DNA of 64,000 nt, from positions 5,961,001 through 6,025,000 of the forward strand of contig NC_134029.1 in the NCBI RefSeq assembly GCF_964204645.1. The letters are read 5' to 3'. Shown here piece by piece: positions 1 to 25,358 of the stretch. The notes under the pieces were generated by a model. That model had not been told where the DNA came from. It saw only the letters and a program-made list of their open reading frames with translations, and ran no database searches. Position numbers and translations under genes: made by a program. How positions within the stretch are numbered: position 1 is the stretch's first letter; every line of letters starts with the position of its first letter. The DNA is from Tubulanus polymorphus (taxonomy: Eukaryota > Nemertea > Palaeonemertea > Tubulaniformes > Tubulanidae).

Positions 1-128
1 AAAAACAGGACGAGAATCGGCATTAAATCAAAACCAAATGAGCCAGTGATTGCAGTAGTGTTCCTTTAAAGGTTGTACAAGAACAATCAAACCGGCTCTC
101 TAGGGCCTAACTCTTCATTTTTCAACAT

Positions 129-489
129 ACCTCTCTGTGGTGGGCATGGTTCCCACAGTTATATGAATTCAAAATTTCCCAAGTTTTTCCCAAGTATTTC
201 ATGGGGGATTCTTCAATTTTCCCAAATGGAAATGAACTCATATTGTCATGCTACAGTCAACATTTTAGCGGTGAGTGGTTGATAAAGGTCATTTTAAAGG
301 GAAATTGCTGAAGAAAGTTGCACTTGGCAAATGCATCATGTGAAATGTAATGAATTTCCCAAATATTTCCGTGATTTGAGGAAAACTTTTCAAATTCCCA
401 AATATATCGAAACCAGGAATTATCATTTCAAAATTCCCAAGTTTTTCCAAATTTACCTGTTCTGTGGGAACCATGGGTGGGGTGGCACC
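129..489. mobile_element. MITE-like inverted-terminal repeat element
   Basis: The two ends carry the same 14-base core CATGGTTCCCACAG in opposite orientation, at about 145-158 and 460-474. Between them the motif TTCCCAA recurs in direct orientation at least six times, for example near 177, 188, 219, 355, 395 and 435. No coding capacity is seen. This is the structure of a small non-autonomous DNA element; the superfamily is not recognised and the exact ends and target duplication are uncertain. Confidence 0.5.
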
Positions 490-520
490 ACAAAATCTAA
501 ATTTCTAAGTTCAAATCTTA

Positions 521-1980
521 ATAACCAGTCAGGAACACTTTCCAAAAACGGCTTATTCTGCCAATTTCGGCGTTTTCCGCCAATAGCAGAATCAGCCATT
601 TATGGATTACTCAGTTTTAAACTGCTTCTGCCAATTTAACCGAAATCGGCGTTTTCTGACATTTTTGGCTTGTTCTTAAAAAACGCCATTTCCGCCATTT
701 TCAGCTGTTACAGTTTTTAAAACTACATCGTCAGAAACGGCGTTTTTAGCTTAGATAGTTTTACAGGTGCTATTTATAGTGCTTAGTTCGATGGGAGTCC
801 CTATTATGACATCATCGCTTTTCTGCTGGCATACATTTGTATATTTGCGCCGAAAAATTAATCTCATTGATCCATTCCAGGCTTCAAGAAAGAATTAAAT
901 ATAAATGTATTTGAATTCTGTTCTTCTGTATACCTGTATTCTATGTAATAAATATATACATACATGTATCCCAAATTGTTTCGAAAATGTTTGTTGTATT
1001 TTGAAATGAGTCTAGATACAGCTGTATTGATTTTGAGTTGTAACGTCATCGGCCACCAATTCATTCAATCACTATCCATCACAAGTCCAATTAGCTTGGA
1101 GGCATCGAAGATGTTAATTACCTCCAATTAACCAACATCATATGCAGTCCAATATATCCCTCAACCATTCTATGCTTTATTAGGCAAGATAAGACCATGG
1201 GCAAAACTTAAAACTAGATTTTTGATACACTAGTTTATACATCCATGATTGATTTGTCTTATGAGAATGATAATTATAATAATAATATTATTTTTATTTT
1301 TAACATATAATATTTACACATCCGTTCACCTCAGCAAATTAATTATTTTATTCCGAAAAAAGGTACCGTGTAGACACTAGGGAAAACGTCTAAGTGGGTG
1401 GGGGAATCCTCATATATAACAAGTGGACTGCCAATAATGGCTTAATAGTTTATGATTATAAAACTAACTACGCCAAAAACGGCGGAATACGCCAGAAATG
1501 GCGAATGTTTTTATGTGTACCCATGGCAACGTTTACTTGAAAACTTTATAATAGTTTTTAAAACTAGTTCCCAAATTTATTTTTAACAAAAATCATGATT
1601 AATAAACTTGTTTCATGCTGTAGTAGTTTTGAGAGTTTTCCAAGAGTTTTTTGGCTTCATATGACGTAATCATTTAGAAAAACGTAAATTTGACCACTTT
1701 ACCTAGCTCAAAAATTTCCATCCTAGCGTCATATGAAAGCTTATCGTCTGCTCGAGATTATGGCGTCATCGGCAACATGCGCTAATTGAACCGGAAGTGT
1801 GCAAAAAACTTTGAAGCAAAACTCGAAACTTAGTGAGCTGAAACTGGCTGATTAAGCCATAAACGACTGTAAAAGTTTCAAAACTGAGTGATCCATAAAC
1901 GGCTGATTCTGCCGTAATTGGCGGAAAACGCCGAAATTGGCAGAATAAGCCGTTTTTGGAAAGTGTTCCTGACTGATAAC
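521..1980. mobile_element. Non-autonomous DNA transposon with ~100-bp terminal inverted repeats
   Basis: Bases 521-625 are repeated, inverted and with only a few differences, at about 1873-1980. Both arms contain CAGTCAGGAACACTTTCC followed by alternating CGCC/GGCG motifs. The interior (about 1.2 kb) repeats shorter CGCCATTT-like units near 640-740 and 1470-1510. No transposase-like reading frame is present, so this is a deletion derivative that would need enzymes from elsewhere. Superfamily not assigned. Confidence 0.7.
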
Positions 1981-4900
1981 ATAGATTTTAGAATAGACAA
2001 CTAACAGTAACAGTCTTAATGCATAACATGGCTTAGTTGTGTCCAAGGGAAAAACACCTGACGATAGAGATGATAGAGAGATAGAGATGCCTTAATAAAT
2101 TCTAATAATACAATTTGATTTAATTTATGATGAGATGGTGTATTGCGAAAATAACGGAAGGTTCTTTTAGTTTTTTTCGAGAAAACTGATCGCATTCATC
2201 ACAGTAGATTTACGCTTAAGACCTAAAGACAATCTCTCAAATCGTAGAAACCTACTCCGGGTAGTAGGAGTTATTACCTCTAGAGAGCGTTCGAACGACG
2301 CGAAACGCGTTTAGAAACAGTTGAATTCAGCGCCGAAAACGTAAACAATCTATAACCCGGAAGTAATTTAACGGATATTAGCAATACGCGTGCGCAGAAA
2401 TTGTACAAATTCAATACAATTTTACTTTATTGCGAATAATGTGCAATGTCCCGTAGGATGAGAACTTCCAGAAAAAGATAACATGGCAAGAATGGTCTAC
2501 GGAATATTCTAGATTTGTTTTTAAAAAAACTACTCGACCGATAGTCGGCTGGAAGAATTTTATACTCTGTGCCGATTGGTTCATTTAGTACAGTGGGCGC
2601 GAGAACTCAGCTCTTAGGGTCGAACCCCGTTTTATACGTTTTAATTAGTAGAGAATGCAAAACGGTCTCTCTAAAATTATTGTGGATGTGGTTTTAAGTC
2701 TAAAACTGATAGAATTTCTAGTGGCATACCCTGGTGAATACAATAATTCAAGTGTCAGGTCAAACCCGGCCCAAAAATCGAACCCGAAAATCCAAATTCT
2801 GCAAACGCAAATGCCAATGCAAATTAATCGCTTTAAGTCAACGCAAATCAGCTAATTGAATCGCCGTGAAAATAATCTTACCTTGCTAGATTTGAGTTAT
2901 TCGAATAAAGAACTGAGAGCGAACCATATGAAAAGAGAAACGTGTGAATATTTCCAATACCGTGGTCACTAATCGCGAATGAGCATATCTTTTGCAACGG
3001 GACTCACAATTTCTATGGTTCGTCATGCAAGGCTGCAACACAATACAGTGGTACTGTAATTCCAAATCTCTGTTTAAGGATTGTGGTCAAACAGTACTTG
3101 CTACGTGACTGATTGCAATAAACATAGTTATCTATTATCTGTGTATAGTGATTGTATTACAGGTCGGCATAGCGGGTTGTACTTTTGTGAATCGACACAG
3201 TTAGTGTCTGTCTTTTGTTTATCTTAAGATTTCAATTGCTCCATATTATTGACCCGTATACCATCGACTGTGTCTGATTTAAATAAAAAGAGACACGGGG
3301 GACTTTAACATCGGACTGAAATTTCTACCGATCGAGAAAACCGTCGCGCGGTGCTACTTGAATATTGCGACTTTGACGATAGCGGATCATCCTTTCCTTG
3401 GACTTAACTTTGCAGCTCCTCAGCGGATTTTCAACTGTAAACCATTGATGAAACCCTATGTCCGTGTTTTACATTGAGAATTCCACACTAACGAGAAAGG
3501 CGTTGTTCGAAGAGTTTCCTTTGAGCTATAAATTTATTCGTTCGACGTTTCTTCAGCAATACCGTACTGTATAGTCATCTTCTGTATTCTTAAAGATGAC
3601 TATTTAGTTATAGTCGAAACGTCGAAGCAATTAGTCGAGTTATTGAAGGCTTGATGGAAATTTTTCGGACTTCACCTTTCTCTTATATTCAATGTGGGAT
3701 TCTCAATTCAATTTTCGACTTTGAAATTCAAGCCTTTCTCTTTCGAAGCTCTCTCTACAAGTTTCAACCTCCAATTAATTAAACCATGACTTCATTCTAT
3801 CCAATTTCGAGAAAATCAAAGACAAAACGCTATTTTCAACTGGATAAATCTATTTTCATATACGATCGATTTTACACGATACGCTCAATATATAACTAAT
3901 CAATAGATATATGTATATTTTAAAACATATCAATATGTACTATTTTTATACATTCAATTACAGTAAATTATAACATATTCGCCCCTGAATCCAGTTCCAC
4001 AGTGGGTGGCGAACAATCTTTGCAGATTAAACAACTTAGAAACGTACAGTACAGTGGTCGTACCCCTATTAGGCATATTTCCACAGTCTTGTTAGGCAAA
4101 CCGAATGATGATTAAATATTTCAAATGAAAATTTATATTTCCATCTAAAAGCGATAGATAGGATGCTTCTTTTTAAGACGATATTTGAATATATATCATG
4201 AACAAAATGCGAAAAAATATTCTATAAATCAAAGCTGTGAACTTAGAAATAGGATACGACCACGGTTTGAGATTAGTTGCCGCAACGACGGCAACTTAAG
4301 AACTGGCATTCATTCACATATAGTACGGTATGCCGGGTTATTTGATTCAACGAACTTAATACACGAAAAATAAGATGCGTCCAAAAATGAAAATATAATT
4401 CTCCATAAATATATCATAAAGATGTCGTAGTAATTTTTACAACCAATGAAGAAATGTGAAAATGAATATTTCTTTGCCGTCGGGCGTCCGTTTGAAAAAT
4501 AAACCGCGTGTTTACGCGTGGTATCGTTACTCGATAAGACGAAAAGATCGCGGAAAGAAAATCGTCAGAGATTCGTTATAGAGCAATAAAAAGATCGCCC
4601 TCGAAATGCGATTAGAAACACATAGGATGCATTAGAATAACAGTTTGAGAGACAGAAACTTTCGTAGAATTTCTATAGAAAGAAAAATATATATATATAG
4701 ATTCTATATGAGTTACGTAAATATAAAATATGCCCATGTGTGATCGAGCGAGTGGTCTCAATATACGTACACAGTCTCCTTTTGATAATGTATAATAATG
4801 ATTTATATTACAACATACTAAAAACATTAATCAAATACATTTATTACTAACGATTAGGTCGAGATCATATTCTACGTAATCATCGCCAACCGCTGAGAAT

Positions 4901-7514
4901 TTGTGCCGAATTGTTTACTTTTAAGAAGGAGTTGCCACATGAACAAACCACACAGCTATGTACTCAGTAAATACATTCGACATCCAAATAAAACGTGGTC
5001 CCCTAGAGTCACAGCGGTTGAATTATCTGAAATGCGAAAAATCAATTTCTGGACACTGTGTAGTATTAGTATATACATTTACACGACAGAAAATCTTCCG
5101 TTCACACAAAAACACCCAAAATACTGCTAAGGCAATAAATTTTGTCTCGACTAAAAACGGAAGATCAAATGATATATATCGTAATGTACATGTATATACG
5201 CTGTACTATGAACCGTCAAATTAATGAATACACAAAAATGAACACATCTTGAGTAAAAAATGGCGTTTAGATATTTGTTACATATATATACATCTTGGAG
5301 ATATAAAGTGTATCTTCGAAGGAAATATTCGATATCGGTGAAGTCAGATAAGTGGATGTGTATGAGTTTAAATTAGGTTGGCTCCAAAGCTAGGATGAGT
5401 CCAAAATCGAGTCCAAACGTTGGCGTTATGACTGCGGGCTGAATCAGTTCAGTCTATTATTTGAACCGTGGATTAGAACGATTCTCTTTTGGAGTCCATG
5501 TTGGAACTTGGTAACCAAGTGAGCCACAGGACTGGAAGGACTGGCCCCAGATTATTTCATAATAAATTGAGCAATTTTTGACTATAAGAATTGATTCGTT
5601 TCCACCGTTTTGCCTATCTCTCTAATAATTTGTTTTCGTACTAAAATCACAGTTAAGCTTCGACTGAAATGATACAATATTTTGAAAGCGCTCTGAAGAT
5701 AAATCATTTATAGCAGGTTGTGGAATACCGTTATTGTCAATGGTCCATCGATCACCTTTTGTAACTGCCACGGTTATCAACATTGCCGATCTTCCAATAA
5801 AGTTTTAATGCTTCCGAAAAAACCGTGCCACGGTATTCGGTAGCTTTTAAAACGTTTTTTTCTTTGTGTTTGTTCCATTCTAATTTGAATATTGACTATA
5901 CCAAGAAATGTGTACTCATATGTATGAATAATCGTTGTACACAAAAAAGAACTTAAAAATATCTTTTTTCGTTTCATAAGTTTAAAAAGAAAAATAATTT
6001 TGACATATATTTCGTCTCGAAATAGAAATACGCTGATTTATTAACATTATTACATTAAGGTATAAATCCGGGATTCGTGGTTCGAATCCGCGGTTGCAGC
6101 TTTAATTCTCGCCAAAGGAAACCTGAGTGGTGCTCAGTGAATCGAGAGTCAGAATAAACAGTGCGGGTTTGACAATACACCGTACCAGGCGTGTTAACAA
6201 GTTCAATGGGGGTAATTAGGTTTTTTACTGCTGTAGATGGGTGAAAGTGGTTTCATGTTGGTTTTGTGACAGAGCGGCGCACTTGAAATGTGTCAGTATT
6301 TATCCCGCACGGAAAGTGATGTTGAACAGTTTTAATATTGCTTTATACGGTGTCCTAGCAACTGACATATTACAGAACTAGTGACCAACCTTTCTGTTGA
6401 TTGATTAACTATTGTGTTACCTATTCCAGAATTGATCAGTGATAAGTTTCCATGGGAACCAATGAACCTACTGTCTCTGGTTATGGTATTTGCAGAATAA
6501 CGAAAATGATATTCATACAGATCGATTAAAAAACCCATTGAAAGAATGATTGATTCCTTTCGATTATCGAGTAATTTGCTATACAGCAGATATCGGGTAA
6601 GGCATTACGAAGTAACTACTTGTAAGCCCTTCGTTCATTGCGAAGCATACAAATCACTGTCTATATCTTGTTAAAGAGGCAGCCGTACTGACGTCAGACG
6701 ACACTGCCTAAACCCTAGAGATCCGACTCCAAGAAGGAGAGACAAAAATATTGAACCATACCAGTGACCTTAGAATTATGCTCTAAAACAAAAACGAGAT
6801 TAAAAAATTTTTTTGAGAATTTTCACTCCAATATTACTGGTTTCAAGTAATTACCGATCTAATCATTTCAAATGAATTTCTTTTGTAGTTATTCAAATAC
6901 ATTTTTTGTACATAAATCATTGTCAGAGGTTACACATTTCAATCATGACGACACTACGGATACTAACGACAATATTATACTGGACACAATCATGTTGCAT
7001 ATCGTTAGTCAAGTGTCTGCTATACAATTTAAAGAGATAGCGATTGTTGAAAGATTCTATACTGTTAAAAGAACCAAGACTTCATTTTTCCTGGTTTCCA
7101 GCAGAATTTTGCATTATTCAAATACGGAATGATAAGAAATCACGAAGAATCGACCTCCCACTATAGTGTCGTGCAATTCAACTAGACCGGCTCGAATCAA
7201 AACCGAGTTTATTCCAGTCCACTGTGTGTTCCGAGTAAAGCAACATGTACTTCGTAAATCGCTCATGACATCAGCAAATACGAGCGATCGCCGCGCAAAC
7301 AGAATTCCATCCCCGCTCCAAAACTGTACGTTTAAATGTTAAACTCTCCCTGAGCGAGCCCGTCTATATAGTCATAAAATCTTCGTTCTCGAGAAACATG
7401 AGACTCATTTCGGTAACAACGATCATTTTCACTTCTCTTCGCTGTATATGAATTCTCCATTCATATTCGCCGGAAGTGCATAGAATCACCTAATAATTCT
7501 AGTTTATAACAATG
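1981..7514. other. Gene-free region downstream of NCKX
   Basis: No reading frame here has protein-like composition together with splice signals. It holds AT-rich DNA, a degenerate repeat at 3539-3635, a fragment resembling the CCAGTTCCACAG family near 3990, and a stretch with a B-box-like TGGTTCGAATCC near 6078 that lacks the rest of a tRNA. I see no gene. Confidence 0.5.
3539..3635 (+). repeat. Repeat fragment with GAAACGTCG motif (Penelope-like / hammerhead-like)
   Basis: The outer arms TTCGACGTTTC and GAAACGTCGAA are inverted copies. On the plus strand, AAAGATGACTAT, a short loop, ATAGTCGAAACGTCG gives a stem (GACTAT/ATAGTC) followed by GAAAC. The same arrangement lies on the minus strand at 60402-60441. 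Such stem plus GAAAC sequences are described in Penelope-like retroelements; here the upstream box reads TTAAAGA rather than CTGANGA, so this copy looks decayed. Confidence 0.4.
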
Positions 7515-7537
7515 GCGGTAATAAAATTTATTACCGC
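7515..7537 (-). terminator. Palindromic poly(A) signal, likely 3' end of NCKX
   Basis: An 11-base perfect inverted repeat (GCGGTAATAAA, one base, TTTATTACCGC) places AATAAA on both strands. On the minus strand the hexamer at 7532-7527 lies about 145 bases beyond the NCKX stop codon, a normal distance for a short 3' UTR. This use is inferred; no transcript end can be seen. Confidence 0.4.
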
Positions 7538-7674
7538 TGTCATTTATCAGTCGCTATCATGTTATCATTAGTATTATCATCATTGTAATTATCGTTGATA
7601 TCGTTTTTCACAGATCTGTACAAGAAGACATTGTCAGGTGTGGTACGCACGCGCATGCGCCGAAGTTCTCGGGA

Positions 7675-21004
<13,330 letters not shown>

Positions 21005-22359
21005 CACGCACTTTATTATTTTATTTAAAGCACCTGCAATTAGAATACAGTAGAACAGAGTAATAACCGTTTTAATTCAAACCATAGTGTTTTGGCCGCC
21101 TCGTCGACATGCAATTGCCTTGGTAGTGGCGTATGTGATACGCACACGCTATCAAGAATTTCCTGGGAAAGAAGTGACGAAACCTTTCTTATTTTTTTAG
21201 AATGCAATTACTGGTCGCTTCGGTGACGGTTTATTGCGACGCGAACGACATGAAGATCCGTCGAATAAAAGTCGTTGGCGCGATATGTTAAGAATATTCG
21301 ACATCATTTCATGACGAAAAGTGCTCTTTATTCGTCGGGTTACATATTACGCGCGGACACGTAAGAACCGTTCTTTCGTATGTAATTTCATCGCGAAAAA
21401 AATGTTTAGCAATTTCGTTGTTGACGCTTTTCACGGATATAAATCACCAGTCCAAACAACGAATGCTACTTATGCCATTAGGTGAGTCCGGCAGCTATGG
21501 GTATTTATTGTTTTGTAACATTAGCAACCGGCAAATATTTCCACGCAGGACAAGCGAAGCCAACGACTATTGATTCTAAAATAAATCGTTTATAACCTTC
21601 GTAATTGGAATGGAGGCAAATAATATTTCTATAACCGTATTGGCGTTACATTTTAGCGGTTCGCAGAAAAAATTCATAATGATGTTTTCGATTCATTTTG
21701 AATGTTCTTTTTTATATGTCGGTATTCGAAGATTTATACGCGTGGTCGGCGGTAGGGTGCGCTGTACCGATTCGATAAAAATGTATTAATTCTTGTTCCA
21801 TTCAACGAATGCACCACGCAATTGATTCTACGCTTTGAGGTGTTATATATCAAAGGTCGCCGTGTTCAGAGTTCTTCATCTGCATAAAATAAATATTGTG
21901 CCGGTCTATAATAAATTGCATCTACACAGCACGTTTCAATACTATTCCCACCCAATTCGCCAAGAAGCGAACATATATTTCATTTGCGCGTGTGCTGTAT
22001 TCTAACTGCACATGAGCTGGCAAACGAAAATAAATAAAGAAAGGATTTTCTAGCAATATTGCGAAAATCAACGTTTTTGCTGTGAAGATTTGTTTATGAT
22101 TTCGCTATTAAACTACGTAGATTGGAATGCGTGTTAGGATTTTCCTGAAACCGATACTTTAGAAGGGTATCAGTTTTATCAAAAAGATCGGAATATGTAG
22201 AATTTAACACAGGGCCGTTTTTTATCATTTCGTATGTGATTGTGGTAGTCTAAAACACATTGGTCACGTTGGTGACGAACTCTTCAGGTTAACTTAGACA
22301 CCTAGGATCGTTTTTGGACCAGTTTTATTTTACCTTCATTTTACCCTTGGGTTATATAA

Positions 22360-22470
22360 CTGGACGCAGTTCCACAGTTGTAAGCTAGAGTTAACTCTGA
22401 GTTAAAGTGAGCTCATTGTCGATGAGTTAACTCAGAGTTAATTCTTAACTCGGAACTGTGGAACTGGATC
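22360..22470. repeat. Imperfect hairpin / foldback MITE
   Basis: The sequence from CTGGACGCAGTTCCACAG through GAGTTAACTCTGAGTTA is repeated inverted as TTAACTCAGAGTTAATTC through CTGTGGAACTGGATCC. The termini resemble CCAGTTCCACAG fragments near 3990 and 33820, so this is probably one member of a dispersed family. Confidence 0.6.
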
Positions 22471-23145
22471 CTGTTGACTAATATCTATTAGTATTAACCA
22501 TGACGGCTGGTCTTAAAAATAAGTATAAGAAATTAAATAAAGTAAGTCAATAATGATAGAATAAGTCAATAAGAATATCATTACAAAATAGGGGAACTAT
22601 TTGTTTATAGAAATAAATACTTCACGTGATAGGGAAAGTGGTCTCAATAACGTGGATACGATAGCCTAGGCCTACCAATGGGTGTTGTCGTGGCAACATA
22701 ATCGTTGCTTTTAGCATTATTTCGGAGCCAATCATTTGAACGTGGGAAATATAAGCTACTGCGATACACATGGTATGAATATATGAATATGATTCAAACC
22801 ACTGAAAACAAATATTGTTTGACATTTTCAAACGAAACTTTATAAATAGAAAATTAATGCAATGTTTCTCTTTGTTGGACACGGCTGTATGTAATTAGGC
22901 ATGCAAATACTAAGGACATTACATTTAATCCGGGTTCATACATGTCACGGATGGTTCGTTATACGTTTATTGCTAGGTAGTACTGATGATGAATTTTTCA
23001 TGTATTCGATGATATTTTGTGGGGCTTAAAATACTTCAGAACCTTGTATCAAATTACTCATCTTTACAAAGCAAATAATTTTGATAAGCAGTATTTAAGT
23101 AGTGACGTGCTCAGTTGCATTACGAGTCAATACTCTAGGTTGAAG

Positions 23146-23463
23146 ATGAATTTGCTTGATGGAACTGAACGACCGTCTATCAGTATTCATTGCACTCGAC
23201 CTGGAGACCAAAAGTGCCAGGGATTATTCCACGTTGAATATCAACCGGCTATAGGCCTAGAGCCTAAATCTGCAATTGATGTTATTTCCGACAAATTTGA
23301 GCCGACGTTGGAAAACAATGATAATTTTGTGAAAGATGACAATTCAAATTTGCTTCTAACATTTAGTGATAATCGTTTAGAAACTCGACTTAAGTCGATG
23401 GTAAATGGCCATGTTTCAATGGTCAAGTGGATAAGCGGAATCACATTCTTAAACAATGTATAA
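23146..23463 (+). CDS. Unassigned open reading frame (105 aa from first ATG)
   Basis: An open frame runs from before 23017 to the stop at 23463; the first ATG is at 23146. The predicted product is hydrophilic, with no membrane segment, no signal peptide and no motif I recognise. It lies in the intergenic region between NCKX and M6 with no clear splice partner. It could be an exon of an unseen gene, a decayed transposon fragment, or chance. Confidence 0.18.
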   Translation: MNLLDGTERPSISIHCTRPGDQKCQGLFHVEYQPAIGLEPKSAIDVISDKFEPTLENNDNFVKDDNSNLLLTFSDNRLETRLKSMVNGHVSMVKWISGITFLNNV

Positions 23464-24503
23464 TTTACAACCCTATGATTCAAGTTAAATCCGATGAATC
23501 CGATACGTAGCCTATATCTATATCTAATCAATTAAAAATTGGAAAATATCTAGGCCTTTCACTTATGCAATGAACTTGTTTTCAAATATGAATATAACTT
23601 ACCAGAATGACGGGCTTTAGCAACAAGTTGAAACCGCCCATATGAATAAATGGAATGTTACAATACAAAAGCCGGTTACATCCTCTTGTCTCATTCATGA
23701 AAGGTGGTACTGTGATTATTATTCTGACATCGCTTTCGAGAGAGCTCGAGTTACTAGCGCATCATCGACGCGGCAGTGTTAATTCAGCATAGCTTTCACC
23801 CGATGTGATATGTTGGGTTGATGGTTGTCAGAGAATTCTCTCCCTCATCGATAATAAATCTATAGAGAGAACGGTACAGGTAACCACAGGCAATAATACA
23901 GTTCGTTTCGAATGCGACATCAGCTAGCAACGAATGGATGGCGCGTTTGCAGACTGCTGCAAATCAATTTGTTGTCATCCGATTATAATGTTACTTACAT
24001 AATACCAGCAACTTTATACATATACACGCATATATCTATACCTATTGATGATCGCTTCGTCCCGGTCCATCAGCATAATGATAATAATAATAATCGTTCG
24101 TCTGCATTAATTTATATATGCATATATATGTATTTACATTAGAAACCTCCGCGCTCTATAGGCCTATTGACAAGTTAGTTGATATCACCTTACCCGCTTG
24201 AGGACATACAATATCGCCAGGATATTCCGTTTTTGCCTTATCTAAGTATTGATATCCGTTGCCTTCATTCTTAATAGCCATTAAGGTGACCGCTCGATCG
24301 TTGTGTGTCTCAAAGTTTACGTATAATTAAATACGGTAAACAAACCAAACCCGTGATATATGCATTTCTAAATATGATCTTTCAAATCTTGGTCTAGGCC
24401 TATTTCATTCTAAGTGTCCATGCGATTCGAATGAAATAGGTGTCTGCTTATTATACTTCATTGTTACAAAATTATTTGTGGGAGGACCCCCAAACTCCAA
24501 CTA

Positions 24504-24519
24504 GGGGGGGGGGGGGGGG
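24504..24519. repeat. Poly(G) tract, 16 bases
   Basis: Sixteen consecutive G bases, upstream of the M6 start. Length is likely to vary and to be error-prone in sequencing. Confidence 0.95.
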
Positions 24520-25358
24520 CTCTCCGTGCCATTTGGCAACTGCACAATGTTGCAGCCTCGTGCCCTCGCTTTAACCCCTGGTCAACAGCTAAATGGTAAT
24601 GTTTTGTTGTATGCTCACAAATCTTAAAAATCTGAGTGAGCTGAACATATGATTTCAATTTAGTCTCGAGGTGCTTGCGAGATTTTAAACAGGCGTTTCT
24701 CGTGATTGAAACCCAGGCTGACAATCGGATTTTCCCGGAACGCTGGCACCGGGGTCGATTTGGCGGGGCGGCACACATCAAAGATGAGCACATTTCGCCG
24801 AAACAATGACCGAAACCCGGAGACGTTCGTTGGTACTTCCCGGGATTCATTTGCTATTTCGTGTTTTTATAATTTTGACTGCCCTGGTGCCTAGTCTAAA
24901 TAAGTACCGAACGATGCGACCTCAGTTAATACCGTAACACTATAGATGCCAAGCAGCCTAATTAGTATTACATGTATCGACTTGGTATATTGTTAGCTTT
25001 ATATACCACCGGGCGCGAAAAACTACTGCAATGTCAACTCCCCGCCGCCTCGTCGGCCTTTGGACTGATCTTGCATACGAATAGTCCACGATACGCGGTG
25101 TAGCGTTCGTCGGAACGCTCCGTATTTCGCAAACGTGTCTGCGCATCCTTCAGTGAACACTGCTCTAAACGGCATCGCATCCACACTCGCCATTACAGCT
25201 CATTCTGAAGACGTTCTCAGAAACCCATCACAAAAAACCAGAAAATTGCACAATAAAACTACCAATAACCAACAGTTTTAAAAACGGTTACGGCTAGATA
25301 AAGGTTTCGATGTAGATTGACATGTTTAAATCGTAAAAGTTATCAGTCTGTACGCATC

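Larger units (their letters stand above)
21034..25358. other. Intergenic region between head-to-head NCKX and M6
   Basis: About 4.3 kb separates the two divergent start codons, so it should hold both promoters and any 5' non-coding exons. Seen here: an acceptor for a probable NCKX 5' UTR exon at 21033, the hairpin at 22360-22470, an unexplained open frame at 23146-23463, four TAGGCCTA palindromes, and a CpG-richer stretch near 25010-25140, upstream of the M6 start, that may belong to its promoter or 5' UTR. Confidence 0.5.

Noticed and set aside
6068-6105. Possible tRNA gene (TGGTTCGAATCC B-box-like motif)
   Set aside because: No A box at the right distance and no cloverleaf stems could be formed by eye.
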